From Balaenoptera acutorostrata (taxonomy: Eukaryota; Chordata; Mammalia; Artiodactyla; Balaenopteridae): 64,000 nt of DNA. This document shows positions 20,526 to 30,649 of this stretch, one piece after another; within the stretch, counting starts at the first letter, position 1, and every line of letters starts with the position of its first letter. The notes below the pieces were generated by a model. The model made no database searches. It worked only from the letters and a program-made list of their open reading frames with translations, and was not told the DNA's origin. A program made the position numbers and the translations under genes. Location of the stretch: positions 56,965,000 to 57,028,999 of the forward strand of contig NC_080079.1 of assembly GCF_949987535.1 (NCBI RefSeq), in the 5' to 3' direction.

Positions 20526-20987
20526 CAACATTTCTGCCAAGGTTTGCACAGCCTCTTCTTGCATACCTCCAGTTACAGGCAGCTCACTACCTAATTGTTT
20601 AGCAAGGTAGTAGTTACCTACTTTAGTTTAAATCTGTCCACATGTGCGCTTAGGGCTGCAAAAACAAACATAAACCTTATTCTATAACAGCCTACCAGGC
20701 GTTTGAAGGCAGTAGAGTCCACACATTGTCACCTTTTTTCCTGCCTTCATTGTTTGTGTTGTTGTTGTTATGTGAATGTCCTCAGATTTGTCCACCTAAC
20801 TTGGACATTTTGTCCTGTCCTATTCTATCTTATTTTTGGCAAACAGGAGTACCAAATAATAAATTTACAAAAAGAGCTACACCTGTCATGTTGAGTAGAA
20901 TAGCCTCATCCCTGTGTTCAGCATACTCTCTTCTGGTAGATGATTCTAGCAGGAAGTCAAGTTATAATTAGTAGGTCACTTGATAAG
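20526..20987. other. unassigned, possibly old repeat
   Basis: 20540-20660 (GGCAGCTCACTACC, AATTGTTTAGCAAGG, TTTAAATCTGTCC) resembles an abundant mammalian interspersed repeat I cannot name. The rest is unique with a GTT run at 20754-20769. No gene. Confidence 0.4.
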
Positions 20988-21125
20988 CATGAAAACAGAG
21001 TCAAGGGAGTTAGCTCACTGATGTCAAGATGCTCAGAAAGTAAGTAATTGGCCCAAAGTCACACTAGGAGAAGTGGCACAAGAACTCAAGTCCGGTCTGT
21101 CTGTCTGCGGAACGCAAGCACCTAT
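20988..21125 (-). mobile_element. MIR SINE relic
   Basis: AGTAAGTAATTGGCCCAAAG, TCACACTAGGAGAAGTGGC and ACAAGAACTCAAGTCCGGTC are the minus-strand MIR core and head. Confidence 0.75.
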
Positions 21126-21127
21126 TC

Positions 21128-21470
21128 TTGCTCCTGTTCTTCAGTGATGATTGTGGTGGGAGGGTGTCATGGAGGGAGGGGAGGATGAGAGGCAGAAGCC
21201 CAGGTAGGAGGCAAGTGCAGAAATCCAGAACAGAGCCACATGGCAGGAGTGGGGAGAGAGAGAGGCCTAGAGGAAGCCAGTTTGAAGGTGGCTTTCTTGG
21301 GGCGTGGCTTGGGGGTGAGAGATTCTGAGGAGCGGTCAATAACCTCAGGGGGTGGGTCCTGAAGGCGCGTCCAGGAGGAGTGGGTCAGCAGTGGTGTCCG
21401 GACGGGATGTTGAGCTCGGATGTGACGTGGTGTATTGGAGGTGCCTGGGAGACCCCCAGGAGAGGTCCAG
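21128..21470 (-). mobile_element. L2 LINE fragment
   Basis: Purine-rich minus-strand L2: CCCAGGTAGGAGGCAAGTGC, AGAAATCCAGAACAGAG and GAAGGTGGCTTTCTTGGG echo the L2 ORF2 stretch (aggaggctattgcagtaatcc). Diverged, so the boundaries are rough. Confidence 0.5.
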
Positions 21471-21984
21471 CCGGCAGCAGCTCCCTGCGGAGAAGCATTA
21501 CGGTCATGCCTGCCTCCCCTGTGACTCTGAGTGCAGCTCCCTCCTGGGTTGCTCCGCAGCTGGCCATCCTCCAGGCCCAGGACAAAGGATCCCCCTTCCA
21601 TTCCAGCACAGGGCTGCTCTCTGTGGGGGCCCCTCCCCAGCACAGCTGAGGGGCCACTTGTCCCCACCTGGGACCCGCTGCCTCACGCCACGCTGCAGGG
21701 CCAGGCCACGGTCCCCGGAGACTTGGTTCCAGGAATCATGGCACTGCAGGTTACTGGCATGTCCAGGGACCTCTGGAGTCAACTAGGGACGGCGGAGCTG
21801 TCCCTCTGGAGTCAGGCTGGCTGATCTGGAAGAATAGGGGTCAGAGCAAGCCCAGAGAAGTTCAGGGCTCAGGCAGCTCATTGCAGCCACGTAAGGAGGT
21901 GGTTGGGCATTGCTGGGCACTCGGTGAGGCCAGAACACACCCTGCACAGACGCTCTTAGCGATATTGGCTGATGCTCCTGTCGG
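21471..21984. other. no gene seen
   Basis: Unique GC-rich sequence. Overlapping frames on both strands are shadows of low stop density. Confidence 0.45.
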
Positions 21985-22180
21985 GAGATGACCCTGACAG
22001 CTGTGTGACTTTAGACAGCCTCTTGAGCTCTCTGAGCCTCTGCCTTCCCCTGGGCACAGAGAGAAGTAATCACCCCTTCTGCCTTTTTCCCCTGCTTCTT
22101 CACAGTCGTTGTCAAGAGCAAATGAGGTAATAAACGGACAAGCGCGTTCTCAACTATAGTGCAACACTGTGTGAGAGGTA
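21985..22180 (+). mobile_element. MIR SINE relic
   Basis: CAGCTGTGTGACTTTAGACAG, GCTCTCTGAGCCTCTGCC, GTTGTCAAGAGCAAATGAGG and TAATAAACGGACAAGCGCG in MIR order. Confidence 0.8.
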
Positions 22181-22203
22181 AACAGACCCAATATGCACAT
22201 GAA

Positions 22204-22320
22204 CACGCACACACACCCACACACACGAGAGAGACAGAGAGAGAGAGAGAGGGAGAGAGGGAGAGAGGCACAGAGACAGAGCCACAGAGACCTTGAGAAA
22301 GAGACACACAGAGAAAAAAA
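22204..22320 (+). repeat. (CA)n-(GA)n compound microsatellite
   Basis: CA units (22204-22227) pass into GA/GGGA units (22227-22320). The purine strand then stays G/A-rich to about 22540. Confidence 0.93.
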
Positions 22321-22884
22321 AGAGGAATAAGGAGTGAGAGGGAAACAGAGAAAGTTAGAAAGACTAAGAGAAGAGATATGGGGTGAGGAAGAGAGCAGGA
22401 ATTGGGGAAATCACCAGGAGTTGAAAAAGAGGGCAGAAGAGTGAGTGAGCAGAAGTGGGTGAGCGAGGTCAGGGCCTGGGGACAGAGGGGCAGGGCGGAG
22501 GATACAGGGAGGGGGCAGGAGGTAAGGCAGGAAAGGGGCCTGGACTGAGGGTCTGGCTGGTCCTCACTCCCTCGCTGGGCGCTGCAGCCTTTGGCCCGGG
22601 TCCCTCCTGGTTAGTGTGCTCAGAGCACGGAGCCAGGTGTTCCCAGGCTACCTGCAGGCCAGGAAGTCTTGTGGTGCCCCCGAGCCTACCATGGCCAGTG
22701 GGCACACCCAGATCCTGCCCTGAAGAGGCCCCGCGAGGAGCACTGAGCTGTGAGGTGGGTCGGGCAGCGGGAGTCTGGGTGCTGGCTGGCCCGGCAGCAT
22801 GCCCGCCGAGCGCCCTATGCAGAGTGCCCCTTTCCCGGCCTCAGTTTCCCCTCTGCAAGATGGTGCTCCCTCAGGACCCTGTGA
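22321..22884. other. purine-rich then GC-rich; no gene seen
   Basis: 22321-22540 is imperfect G/A-rich low complexity, 22541-22884 unique GC-rich. The 157-codon frame here is Gly/Pro/Ala-rich without a domain. Confidence 0.45.
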
Positions 22885-23010
22885 GTTCGGAGACCCAGGC
22901 AGCCTGGCGTCACACCCCCTCCCTTTGAATGAGGGCAGCCACAGACTTTTTCCTCTTAGCGATGATTATTTTAAAGCCGAGTTTACCTGTCTTTCCAGTT
23001 CCTATTCTCC
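22885..23010. promoter_or_regulatory. conserved-element candidate
   Basis: Short repeat-free patch: CTTAGCGATGATTATTTTAAAGCC and GAGTTTACCTGTC in an otherwise GC-rich setting. Confidence 0.25.
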
Positions 23011-23537
23011 GTGCACATAGCCTTTGTCCACCGGCCCCTCCAGCCCCTTGACTGGGTGTCTCCTCCCCATATTTGTCCCAGGAAAGGCTGGGACTCTGAT
23101 GACCCCCAAGGGGCAGTATCACATTGTAAGGGGCTGGACCAGGCCCAAGACAGCTAAATGGCTGTCATCTGGGCCCCGAGGTTTCGGAGAGAGGAGTTTG
23201 GAGCATTAGGAGACCTACACAAAGCATTTCCTTTTAAAGGGGAGGTCCCTGCTTAGTGAAGAATCCGCATCAAGAATCCACAATGGGCTGGCACTCTGGG
23301 CAAAGGTCAGGAGAGGGGCGTCTGGGTGGAGTAGAGTAGGATGAAGTCACCGTGCCCTCTCTTCCCTCAGCTGGAGCCCCCTCTCTGCCCAGAGCTGTGG
23401 CCAGAGTCCCATGAGCAGGGCTGGAGGGATGGGCCAGTCTGTCTCATCCACCCCTGCCCAGGATCCAGGACCCCCAGATGTGGCAGCCAGGACCACCTCT
23501 GGCTGGAACCGCCTGGGGCCCCTTTGGGGGTAAGAGT
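23011..23537. other. no gene seen
   Basis: Unique sequence, including a tandem-like AGAATCCGCATC/AGAATCCACAAT pair at 23261-23284. No gene. Confidence 0.4.
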
Positions 23538-23620
23538 CAAGTTACACTTTTGGCAGGACATCCTCTTTAACAGAGGATACAGAGGTCACATCTCTTGCCC
23601 AAGGGCATGCTGCTGGGCAG
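23538..23620 (-). mobile_element. MIR SINE fragment
   Basis: CTCTTTAACAGAGGATACAG, AGGTCACATCTCTTGCCC and AAGGGCATGCTGCTGGGC correspond to the minus-strand MIR core. Confidence 0.6.
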
Positions 23621-23892
23621 TCTTTTCTAGAACCAGGGCAGAAATGCTGGTCTTTTGACTTGAGAATGTTGGGGACAATGGCCTGTTCCCAGGGTCTGCT
23701 TCAACGAGATGGGACGCCTTTCCTGAGGAATGATATATGGAGGAAGTGGGTGCAGCAAATCCTTGCAGCAAGGTTGGAGGGGGTGATGGTAGTGATGGTG
23801 GTGGAAATGGTGACAGGTCTTCAGCCTCAAATCCAACTCAAAAAAAGCAAGATGAGCCTGAGTCGACCTCTGCTGAATTCCCCTCCCTCGTA

Positions 23893-23945
23893 CTGGGCCG
23901 GACATTTAGTAGGTGCACAATAAATATTTGTGAATGAGTGAATGA
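23893..23945 (+). mobile_element. L2 LINE 3' tail
   Basis: ACATTTAGTAGGTGCAC, AATAAATATTTGTGAATGAG and TGAATGAA form the terminal 50 bp of L2. Confidence 0.85.
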
Positions 23946-24289
23946 ATTCACCCACCACGCTGAGAGTCTGCTGTGTGAAAAAGGCGGAAGCATGGGCGGT
24001 TGGAACCAGCCCCGTGGTGCAGGCTTGTGGATACTGTGAACCCTCTGCTGCTTCCTGCAGCCCCTCCCCAGGCATGACTTGAGAGGGTGGTAGGATAGTT
24101 CTGTTTGAGGAGGGACCCAGAGAGATAAGAGACCTCTTTTCTCCATGGAGTGGCCTCCCATCCTCTGGAGTTTGGTACCGGGGAAGAGGCTGATTCGAAC
24201 CTGGGCTGGGCTCTGGGTCTGTAATTGACACGGTTAGAATTCCTTCCTCATTTCTCCTGCCTGCATACCTGCCAACTTTCTTACCCATC
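23946..24289. other. no gene seen
   Basis: Unique sequence. Nothing recognised. Confidence 0.4.
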
Positions 24290-24898
24290 CCCTATTTATC
24301 AAATTTTCTTTAGGCTCCTGCCCTGTGCCAGGCCAGTGCTGGGATGGAACGGTGACAAGGCTGATACCAAAGAGAGAGATGCAGTTTAAGGGTCAAAGGG
24401 GCTCACCATCTGGCAGGGGAGCGACCACAATCATAGAGTTGTCAGGTGCTGTCGACATGACTGGTTACTCAGGTGAGAGTTGGGGCAAGGACTCAGAGCC
24501 AGGTGGGAAGACTGATCCTTTCTTCCCAGAGGCAGGAATTTGATCCGGACCTTGAGGGATACATAGGATTCAGGAGTCAGAGAAGGGGAGAAGGAGGTGC
24601 GCGTACCGAGACAGAGGTAGAAAGGTGGGGTATGCTCACAAAAGTGTTTGGTGGGGCTGAGCCTTGAGTTGTTGGGATACAGGGTGGGCTTGGTGGGAGA
24701 TGGGGTTGGAACACTAGGTTGGAGTCAGAGTGCGAATGGACAAATGCTAAGGCATTTGGAATTTTTCTGGGGGCAGTGAGCAGTTACAAACCATGATGGT
24801 CATGACTATATCTGTTATCCAGGAAGAACATCCGTGCCAGGTAGAGGGTTGATCAGCAAAGGCCTATAGAGAGGATGAGACGCCTGGGAGGTGGGGAG
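24290..24898 (-). mobile_element. probable L2 LINE 3' fragment
   Basis: Starts like the L2 minus end (CCTATTTATCAAATTTTC, CTGTGCCAGGCCAGTGCTGG, GGAACGGTGACAAGG) and continues as purine-rich L2-like sequence with GGACCTTGAGGGATAC and GAGTCAGAGTGCGAATGG. The distal part is uncertain. Confidence 0.5.
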
Positions 24899-24900
24899 GA

Positions 24901-25044
24901 TAATGGTGATACTGACGGTGATAGCGATAAGGGTGGTGAAAATGGCGGCTGATGGTTGTTATGATGATGGTGATGGTGATAGTGGTGGTGATAATCATGC
25001 TGGTGGTGGTGATGATTTGATGATGGTGGCAGTGGTGATGATTT
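24901..25044 (+). repeat. (GGT/GAT)n trinucleotide repeat
   Basis: Imperfect GAT/GGT units with TAA and GCT interruptions over about 145 bp. The minus strand reads as poly-His/Thr/Ile frames, which are artefacts. Confidence 0.92.
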
Positions 25045-25789
25045 AGGCCCCTGACTGCAGCCTGGGCTCTGTTGTTTGACACGCTGCTCCCCATCCTCTT
25101 GGGGAGATGGGGGTGGGGGCTGAGAGAACTTGCCACGGGGGCTCCTTTCTCTCTTCTCCCTCAGCAAGCCCTGCACAGCCCCTAAAGCTGTTCAGAGGGT
25201 GGGTTTCTGCTTGGTGGGCTCCAAGGAGTGAGTATGGAGTGTGGCTTGCGGAAGCCCCTCCAACACCCAACATTGCCTGAAACTGGGTGGCCGGTCCAGT
25301 CCAAACGCAGCGCCCACTCAGCACATGGCCTCGCCCACCATGGGACCCAGGTGGGACCCAGCTGCAAATGGCAGCCTGGCCTGTTCTGCCCTTTCCCGCT
25401 ACAGGCCCTCGCACCAGGCAGAAATGTCCTCAGGAAACGGGTTACCTCTCTCCTGGGGGTACTTCTGGATTCCCACTTGCAGCTCCAGCCAGGATGTTTT
25501 GCAATGAGCTTAGAGAAAGCATTCATTCCGGGAAGACTCAGGGAGTGGAATGCTCCCTGCCAGCAGGGGTGTGGGTGAGAGGGCGCAGGGCTGCCTGCTG
25601 GGCTGGGGCGGGCTGGGGTGGGGGTGAGGTAGGCAGGGGGCAGTGCTGGCTGCCTGGCTGGCCCGTTCCTCAGCCCTCGGTGACTTTGGCCTCTGGGCTG
25701 TTTATCTGTCTGTCTGCTTGTCCATCTGGCTTAGAGGAGCTGGCTGGATCAGGCTAGTCCCCCAAGCTGTCTGCTTATTATACGGTACC
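25045..25789. other. no gene seen; GC-rich
   Basis: Unique. Contains the quadruplex motif at 25605-25624 and a CTGTCTGTCTG run at 25707. Open frames up to 156 codons lack domains. Confidence 0.45.
25605..25624 (+). other. G-quadruplex motif
   Basis: G runs of 4, 3, 4 and 5 with loops C, CT and T. Very short loops predict high stability. Confidence 0.75.
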
Positions 25790-26270
25790 TTGAGCTTTGT
25801 TTTATTTTATTTTTGAATATTTTTGAATACGACTCAGAAGTGATTACTAAATGAAAAGGTATACTCACCTTCAACCCTGCTGCTTCTGACCATGCCCCCA
25901 TGACTCCTATAAATAACACCCCCCCCAGCCCCTGTTTTTTGTTTATTCACCCAGTGTTTCTGTTTGCAAAATAAGCGGCGACATAGCTGCATTTGGATCT
26001 CCCACATTTCTTACCCCAGCAGAAGCATTCTGTGTGCCTTGCTTTGCACCTTGTTTTTTTCCACTGAACAGTCTTACCTGGAGATCCCTCCACACTGGTA
26101 ACGTGGAGACCTGCGTAGTCCTCTGTTGGAGGGGCTGAGCATAATCATTCCAGGCTTTTGAGTTTTAAAACCCACGTGCCTACAAATACTGGGCTGATTC
26201 CCCAGCTGGGCTTTTTATAATTTTTCCAGGACCCCAACCAAAGTTGCCTGAGTCTTCCCTCCTCTGTACA
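25790..26270 (-). mobile_element. L1M-type LINE 3' fragment
   Basis: Minus strand of an old L1 3'UTR: CTTTGCACCTTGTTTTTTTCC, ACTGAACAGTCTTACCTGG, AGATCCCTCCACACTGG, followed by TAATCATTCCAGGC. Highly diverged; no coding part. Confidence 0.65.
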
Positions 26271-26309
26271 GCCCTGCTAATGCCATGGTCTCCTGCGATT
26301 CTTCCCTCC

Positions 26310-26470
26310 TTCCCATGTGGACGTATTACTGTTCACGCTTTGCAGGGGAGGAATCTGAGGAATTGAAAAATCAAGTAACACACCTAAAGGGATAACTAGT
26401 AAGTGATGAAGTCTGGGATTTGAATCCCAAGCAGTCTGGGTCTAGACTCCTTCCTCTTTATGAGGTCACA
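26310..26470 (-). mobile_element. MIR SINE relic
   Basis: TTGCAGGGGAGGAATCTGAGG, AATCAAGTAACACACCTAAAG, GGGATTTGAATCCCAAGC and AGTCTGGGTCTAGACTCC run from core to head on the minus strand. Confidence 0.85.
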
Positions 26471-26499
26471 CTGCTGGGGAATATAGAGCTACCTAGTCC

Positions 26500-26890
26500 T
26501 CCCTCTTCAGGAGCCAGATGGAGCCCCTGAGCCCAGAGAGGGGTGGGGACTTGGTCAAGGTCAGAGAGCTGCGCGCTAGCAACTCCCAGAGGGGAAGCAT
26601 CACTTGGTCTCCATCGGGTACCCGATGCTCTCCCGTATGTGAGTGAGGGCTCCCCAGGAGGACTCCTCTCCTCTGAACTCCTAGGCTTCAAGCTCATGGT
26701 GGCTTCTCTGCCCACTTGCCAGGCTTAATGTCAGACGCACAGAAGCTCGCCGCTAAACGATTTAACAGTTTCATTGCACAAATGGACATACCGAGGCAGG
26801 AGGGAGAAGGGGAAAGGTCACACAATCCAACTGCAGCAGAACCGGGGTAGATTCCAGGTCCCATGACTGGTAGTCTGGGCATCCGTCCAG
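26500..26890 (-). mobile_element. MIR SINE relics (two diverged copies)
   Basis: 26505-26590: CTGAGCCCAGAGAGGGG and ACTTGGTCAAGGTCAGAGAG. 26760-26890: TTCATTGCACAAATGGAC, AAGGTCACACAATCC and GGTAGATTCCAGGTCCC. The first is clear, the second weaker. Confidence 0.5.
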
Positions 26891-27139
26891 GCCCCAGCCT
26901 GCCCCCAGCCAGCACCCTCCTTACCTGGCAGTGTCTGTGTGCCTCCCTTCCAAGCTTCCTCTTGGCTTCTTTCAAGATGACCACTTCCTCTCAGTCCTTG
27001 CCCATGGGTCAGGAAACTCCATTTCCATTAGTGTTCATTGGCTAAGGCGGTCTCTGCCAGCAGAGGGGTTGGTGCATGAAATCCTGGCAAAGTCGGCAGC
27101 TGAAATAACATCCTGGTCAGTGTAAAACTCAAGGGCTGA

Positions 27140-27543
27140 CTGTGTGTGTGCATGCATGTGTGTAGGAATGTATTGTGTATGTGTGCATATGTGTATTATT
27201 TGTGTATTGTGTGTACATATGTGTCCTGGTGTATTGCGTATGTGTATGCATGTGTGCATGTGTATTGAACTTGTGTGCATTTATGCATGTGCATGCGTGT
27301 ATTGTGTATGGTGCACATATGTGTGTGGACATGTGTACTATATATGTATGTGTGTATATGTGTGTTGTGTATATATGTTTGTGTGTGTATTGTGTATCTT
27401 GTATATGTGTGTGCATGTACGTGTGTGTGCATGTGTACCTATATGTGTGTGCACATGTGTGTGTATGTGTGTGCACACGTGTGTATATGTGTATGCTGGG
27501 TACATGTGTGTGTATGCATGTGTGTATGTGCATGTGTGTGTGG
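27140..27543 (+). repeat. long interrupted TG-rich satellite-like tract
   Basis: About 400 bp of TGTG, TGTA, TGCATG and TATGTG units on the plus strand, longer and more varied than the other TG tracts. Six-frame translation gives Cys/Val/Met- or His/Thr/Tyr-rich frames of 70-211 codons, all artefacts. Confidence 0.93.
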
Positions 27544-27755
27544 CAGTCAAGGCTCAAACACATAGACCCACAGCCTTCACTCCATGATCGCTTGGTGTTG
27601 AGCCTTTTTCTTTCTCCAAAGAGATGCAGTTTGAAAGATCTATAGGTCCTGGGTGGCCTTGAGATTCCTTTGGCACTTGGAGGTGGGGAACAGCCTGAGG
27701 TGGGCGGCCACCTCTGCTGGTGCTCTGAGGGCAGGCTCAGGCCCCAGGGAAACTT

Positions 27756-27798
27756 AAGATCCATACTAAACTCCTGCTGGGAGTTTAGTAAGGATCTT
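27756..27798. repeat. 19-bp near-perfect inverted repeat (hairpin)
   Basis: Arms 27756-27774 and 27780-27798 are reverse complements except for one position (an A-A mismatch at 27763/27791), with a 5-nt loop TGCTG. The inner 11 bp (TACTAAACTCC side) are perfect. No T-run follows, so it is not a pol III terminator-like structure. It lies just before a MIR. Confidence 0.9.
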
Positions 27799-27965
27799 CT
27801 GGTGAACGTGTGATCTTAGACAAATCACTTCCTCCTTCTCCTCTCAGCTTTCCTTCCCATAACGTGGAGGTAAAGTCTGTTTTGTTTTACCCCCAGGGGC
27901 ATCGTGAGGACGAGATGAACTACTTGTTTTGGAAACTGTACCAAGCTCTTCCCAATTCTGTGATT
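27799..27965 (+). mobile_element. MIR SINE relic
   Basis: CGTGTGATCTTAGACAAATC, ACTTCCTCCTTCTCCTC, CATAACGTGGAGGTAAAGTC and GGGCATCGTGAGGACGAGATG in MIR order. Confidence 0.75.
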
Positions 27966-28144
27966 TCCAAGTTTTGCAGGCAAAAGAAATCTCACTACAA
28001 TGTTGTCCTGTATCTGTAGATGTATACTCATGTATGAATGCAAACCTGAATTTAATTTTGCGTAGGAGTGTTTGGGGACTAGGGTCATATACTTGAGGGT
28101 GTGGGTGCCTGTGTGTGTTAATTAGGATTTCCTTACAATCGCGT

Positions 28145-28375
28145 ACCCTCTGCATGGAGCAGAGCAGGGCCTAGTGGGTCAGTTTGGGTTTGAATCCCAC
28201 TGCTACCCCTCGCTTGGCTGGCTTGGCTTGAATAAGTCATATAACCTGGGTGGGCTTCAGCTGCTTCATCTGTGAATGGGCCAATGAGAGTGGCCACTTC
28301 CAGAGTCTCGTGGAGATTTGACGGACTATGCACAGAAAGCTCTTGACACAATGGGAGGCTCGCAGATCAGATTAG
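28145..28375 (+). mobile_element. MIR SINE relic
   Basis: GGGTTTGAATCCCACTGC, GAATAAGTCATATAACCTGGG, GCTGCTTCATCTGTGAATGG and GTCTCGTGGAGATTTGACGG. Confidence 0.8.
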
Positions 28376-29045
28376 CAGTTCTTAGTTCACCAAGAACTGG
28401 AGGAGAAGTAGCACCAGTGCCATCACCTCTAAGGCGAATTATTATAAAAAAGAGGATCATATCCTCCACCTCCCACCCTCTGATCTTTTGCCTTGTCCAA
28501 AAGCCTGGATTTGATGGTCTTAAGTATTTGATACTTGGGGTGGGTTTTTCTGCTTGAGGGTGAGAGTGCTAGAGGCGGTTGATGGGAGAGGGAAGCTTTT
28601 GGATAGACCCACGGAGCACCTTGCTTTCCTTTCCTGGATGTACCTTCGTTGCAGAGGAGAATCCCCGTGGCTGGGATCAGAGAACCACACGTGTCTTACA
28701 GAATGTCTCTCTGTCCCTGGTAGCTCTTGGGAACTGCAATACTCCACACTCACCAAGAGGGGTTCTGGCTTCAAGTGAGTTTGGGAAACACCGCAAACAG
28801 ACCCCCGCATAGGCGTTAACATGCTTACTGGTATTATTAAAATGCTGTAAAAAGATGCGGTAAACAAATAATTTTAATTTGGTTTAACCCAGCATTTCCC
28901 AAATGCACTTTTCTTTTTGCATAAGCCCTGCTATAAATCTCTGCAGAATACACTCTGACAAGCACAGACCAACGGAATCAATAGTATGGAAATCAACAAA
29001 GCCACGTGGCCCTGGGTCACTCTCCCAGTCAGGCAAATGATATGT
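28376..29045. other. no gene seen; possible DNA-transposon relic
   Basis: Mostly unique. 28840-28990 (GGTTTAACCCAGCATTTCCC, AAATGCACTTTTC, CTCTGCAGAATACACTCTG) resembles a decayed hAT-like repeat of which I cannot name the family. Confidence 0.4.
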
Positions 29046-29047
29046 TA

Positions 29048-29200
29048 TAAAGCAGTGCTTCTCAAATGTCAGTGCGCACACATGTCACCTGGGGGATTGT
29101 GAAAAGGCAGATTCCAAGTGGCAGGTCTGGGTGGGGCCCAAGGTTCTGCATTTGTCACAAGCTCCCAGGTGCTGCCCCTGCCGCTGGGCCCAGGACCACA
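29048..29200. mobile_element. MER5A-type DNA transposon (hAT-Charlie)
   Basis: AGTGCTTCTCAAATGTCAGTG, TGTCACCTGGGGGATTGTG, GGTCTGGGTGGGGCCC, TCTGCATTTGTCACAAGC and CAGGACCACACTTTGG. Opposite orientation to the copies at 14550 and 32638. Confidence 0.88.
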
Positions 29201-29519
29201 CTTTGGTAAGATTACAAAGAGACCTCTGCTACCATGGAATTTCACCTGTGTCCGTCCTTTCAATGGTATATGGAGACTGGTGGCCACCAAAGCAGTCCCC
29301 GAATCAGGCCATTAGACCCATCACCAGGGAGGTGACCTTTCTTTCTGTGCTGGACAAGCAGTCCTGTTAGGGCAAGCCCAGGCTGGGTTAGTGGCTGAAC
29401 GGAACACAAGGACCAAGGTTTGGGGGATTGCAAAGTCCTTCAGAGCTATGAAATCTTGGCTGAGTCTGCCTGAAAAGATGACAATCGGGTTACACTCCTG
29501 CCATCTCTCCCGTCTGGGC
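29201..29519. other. no gene seen
   Basis: Unique sequence. Nothing recognised. Confidence 0.4.
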
Positions 29520-29850
29520 AAATAAGGTTGGGATTGTTAGTGTTTAATTTATTTATTTATTAATTTTTAAAGAGACATTTCCCCTTTCTCTTTCTTGGGT
29601 CTGGAGTCATTAAACAGGGATTAGCTGGATAAATAGAGGAAGTGATTTTTAAACTGTTTGCAAACTTAATGTGAAGAGCCCAGCCTTGCAAATTATCACG
29701 TCTAATCAGAGGCCCTCGCTTCACTGCTCCAGTAATTGTACTGGTATTAGTCAAATTCTTGTTGTCTCCTCATTAGCCGTGAACAGGAGACTCAAGATGT
29801 ACTTCATTAGAGTGTCCTGGAAATATATTGCTAACGTCGAGATGGAGGCA
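29520..29850. promoter_or_regulatory. candidate conserved noncoding element
   Basis: Strong enhancer-like texture, repeat-free after a short ATTT run. It holds GGGATTAGCTGG (OTX/PITX-type GGATTA), AAACTGTTTGCAAACTTAATG (a small dyad around GTTTGCAAAC, forkhead-like), TCTAATCAGAGG, CCAGTAATTGTACTGG (inverted repeat CCAGTA/TACTGG) and CTCATTAGCCGTG. Isolated CpGs survive (ATCACGTC, AACGTCGAG). Confidence 0.42.
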
Positions 29851-30287
29851 GAGGGAGGGAGGGAGGGAAGGAGGAGGGGGAGGGGTGTGGAGGGCGGGGC
29901 AGGAGCTGCAGGCCCACACCTGACACCTCACCTCTCTCCAGTCCCTCTCTCGCCTGCCTCTGGGTTCAGTTCCTCTGCATGCAGCAAGGAGGGTGGGCCA
30001 GCTGAGATCCGAGGGCCCTTTCTGTCTGACACTGTTGAGTCTTTGGTTCTAAGTTTTGAAGCTTTGATCAGCACTGGATGTTCTTTCAGATCCTGGAACT
30101 TATGCTTTTCCAGGAGCCGTGCTTACCAAGGACAAAGAGAGCTTTGGGTGGGCTCAGCTGGTCTGTGCTTCTCCATCATTCCAAGGCAAAACGGCGAAGC
30201 GCTCATATGTCAGCCAGACACCAACCTGCAGCTTTCCTTGATATTGTCTGATAGGAGTTGTAGTCAACATTTTCTCCTCCTTCCCAG
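29851..30287. other. no gene seen
   Basis: A GGGA-rich purine run (29846-29900), then unique sequence. A 272-codon plus-strand frame starts inside the conserved-element candidate and runs through a Ser/Leu/Phe-rich pyrimidine tract. It has no domain and is rejected. Confidence 0.5.
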
Positions 30288-30455
30288 CCTGCATCCTTCC
30301 TTCCATTCCTCCCTCTTTCCTACCTTCCTTCCTTCCTTCCTTCCCTCCTACCCTCCCTATGTGTTCGGCATGCATTTTCTTCATCCTCATTGTCTTCTTC
30401 CCTTTCTTCTCCTCCCTTTTCTCTTTCTTCTCCTCCTTCTCTTCTACCCAACATA
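30288..30455 (+). repeat. pyrimidine-rich (CTTC/CCTC)n tract
   Basis: Two CT-rich arms, CCTTCCTTCC-type at 30296-30356 and CTTCTCCTCC-type at 30390-30450, separated by a mixed 30-bp segment. Polypurine on the other strand. Confidence 0.85.
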
Positions 30456-30469
30456 TATTTATGGAGTGT

Positions 30470-30640
30470 CTAGTCCTGGAGCTATTTAAATTTAAATTAG
30501 TTGAAATAAAGTAAAATGAAAAAGTCAGCTCCTCATTTGCACTGGCCACATATCAGATGCCCACGTGCCACACGTGGCTAGTGGCTGCCGCATTGGACGG
30601 TGCAGAGAATTCTACTGGACAGCCGTGGTCTAGTCTCTTT
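30470..30640. mobile_element. ancient DNA-transposon-like repeat
   Basis: AAATTTAAATTAGTTGAAATAAAG, CAGCTCCTCATTTGCACTGG, CCACACGTGGCTAGTGGC and GCATTGGACGGTGCAGAG match an abundant mammalian hAT-like MER family. I recognise the phrases but not the exact family name. Confidence 0.65.
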
Positions 30641-30649
30641 CTGTTACAC

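Noticed and set aside
27129..27764. 211-codon His/Thr/Tyr-rich minus-strand frame and Cys/Val-rich plus-strand frames
   Set aside because: Pure translation of the TG/TATG simple-repeat tract.
29671..30489. 272-codon open frame on the plus strand, longest in the window
   Set aside because: Runs from a noncoding-element candidate through CT-rich low complexity into a DNA-transposon relic; Ser/Leu/Phe-rich composition and no domain.
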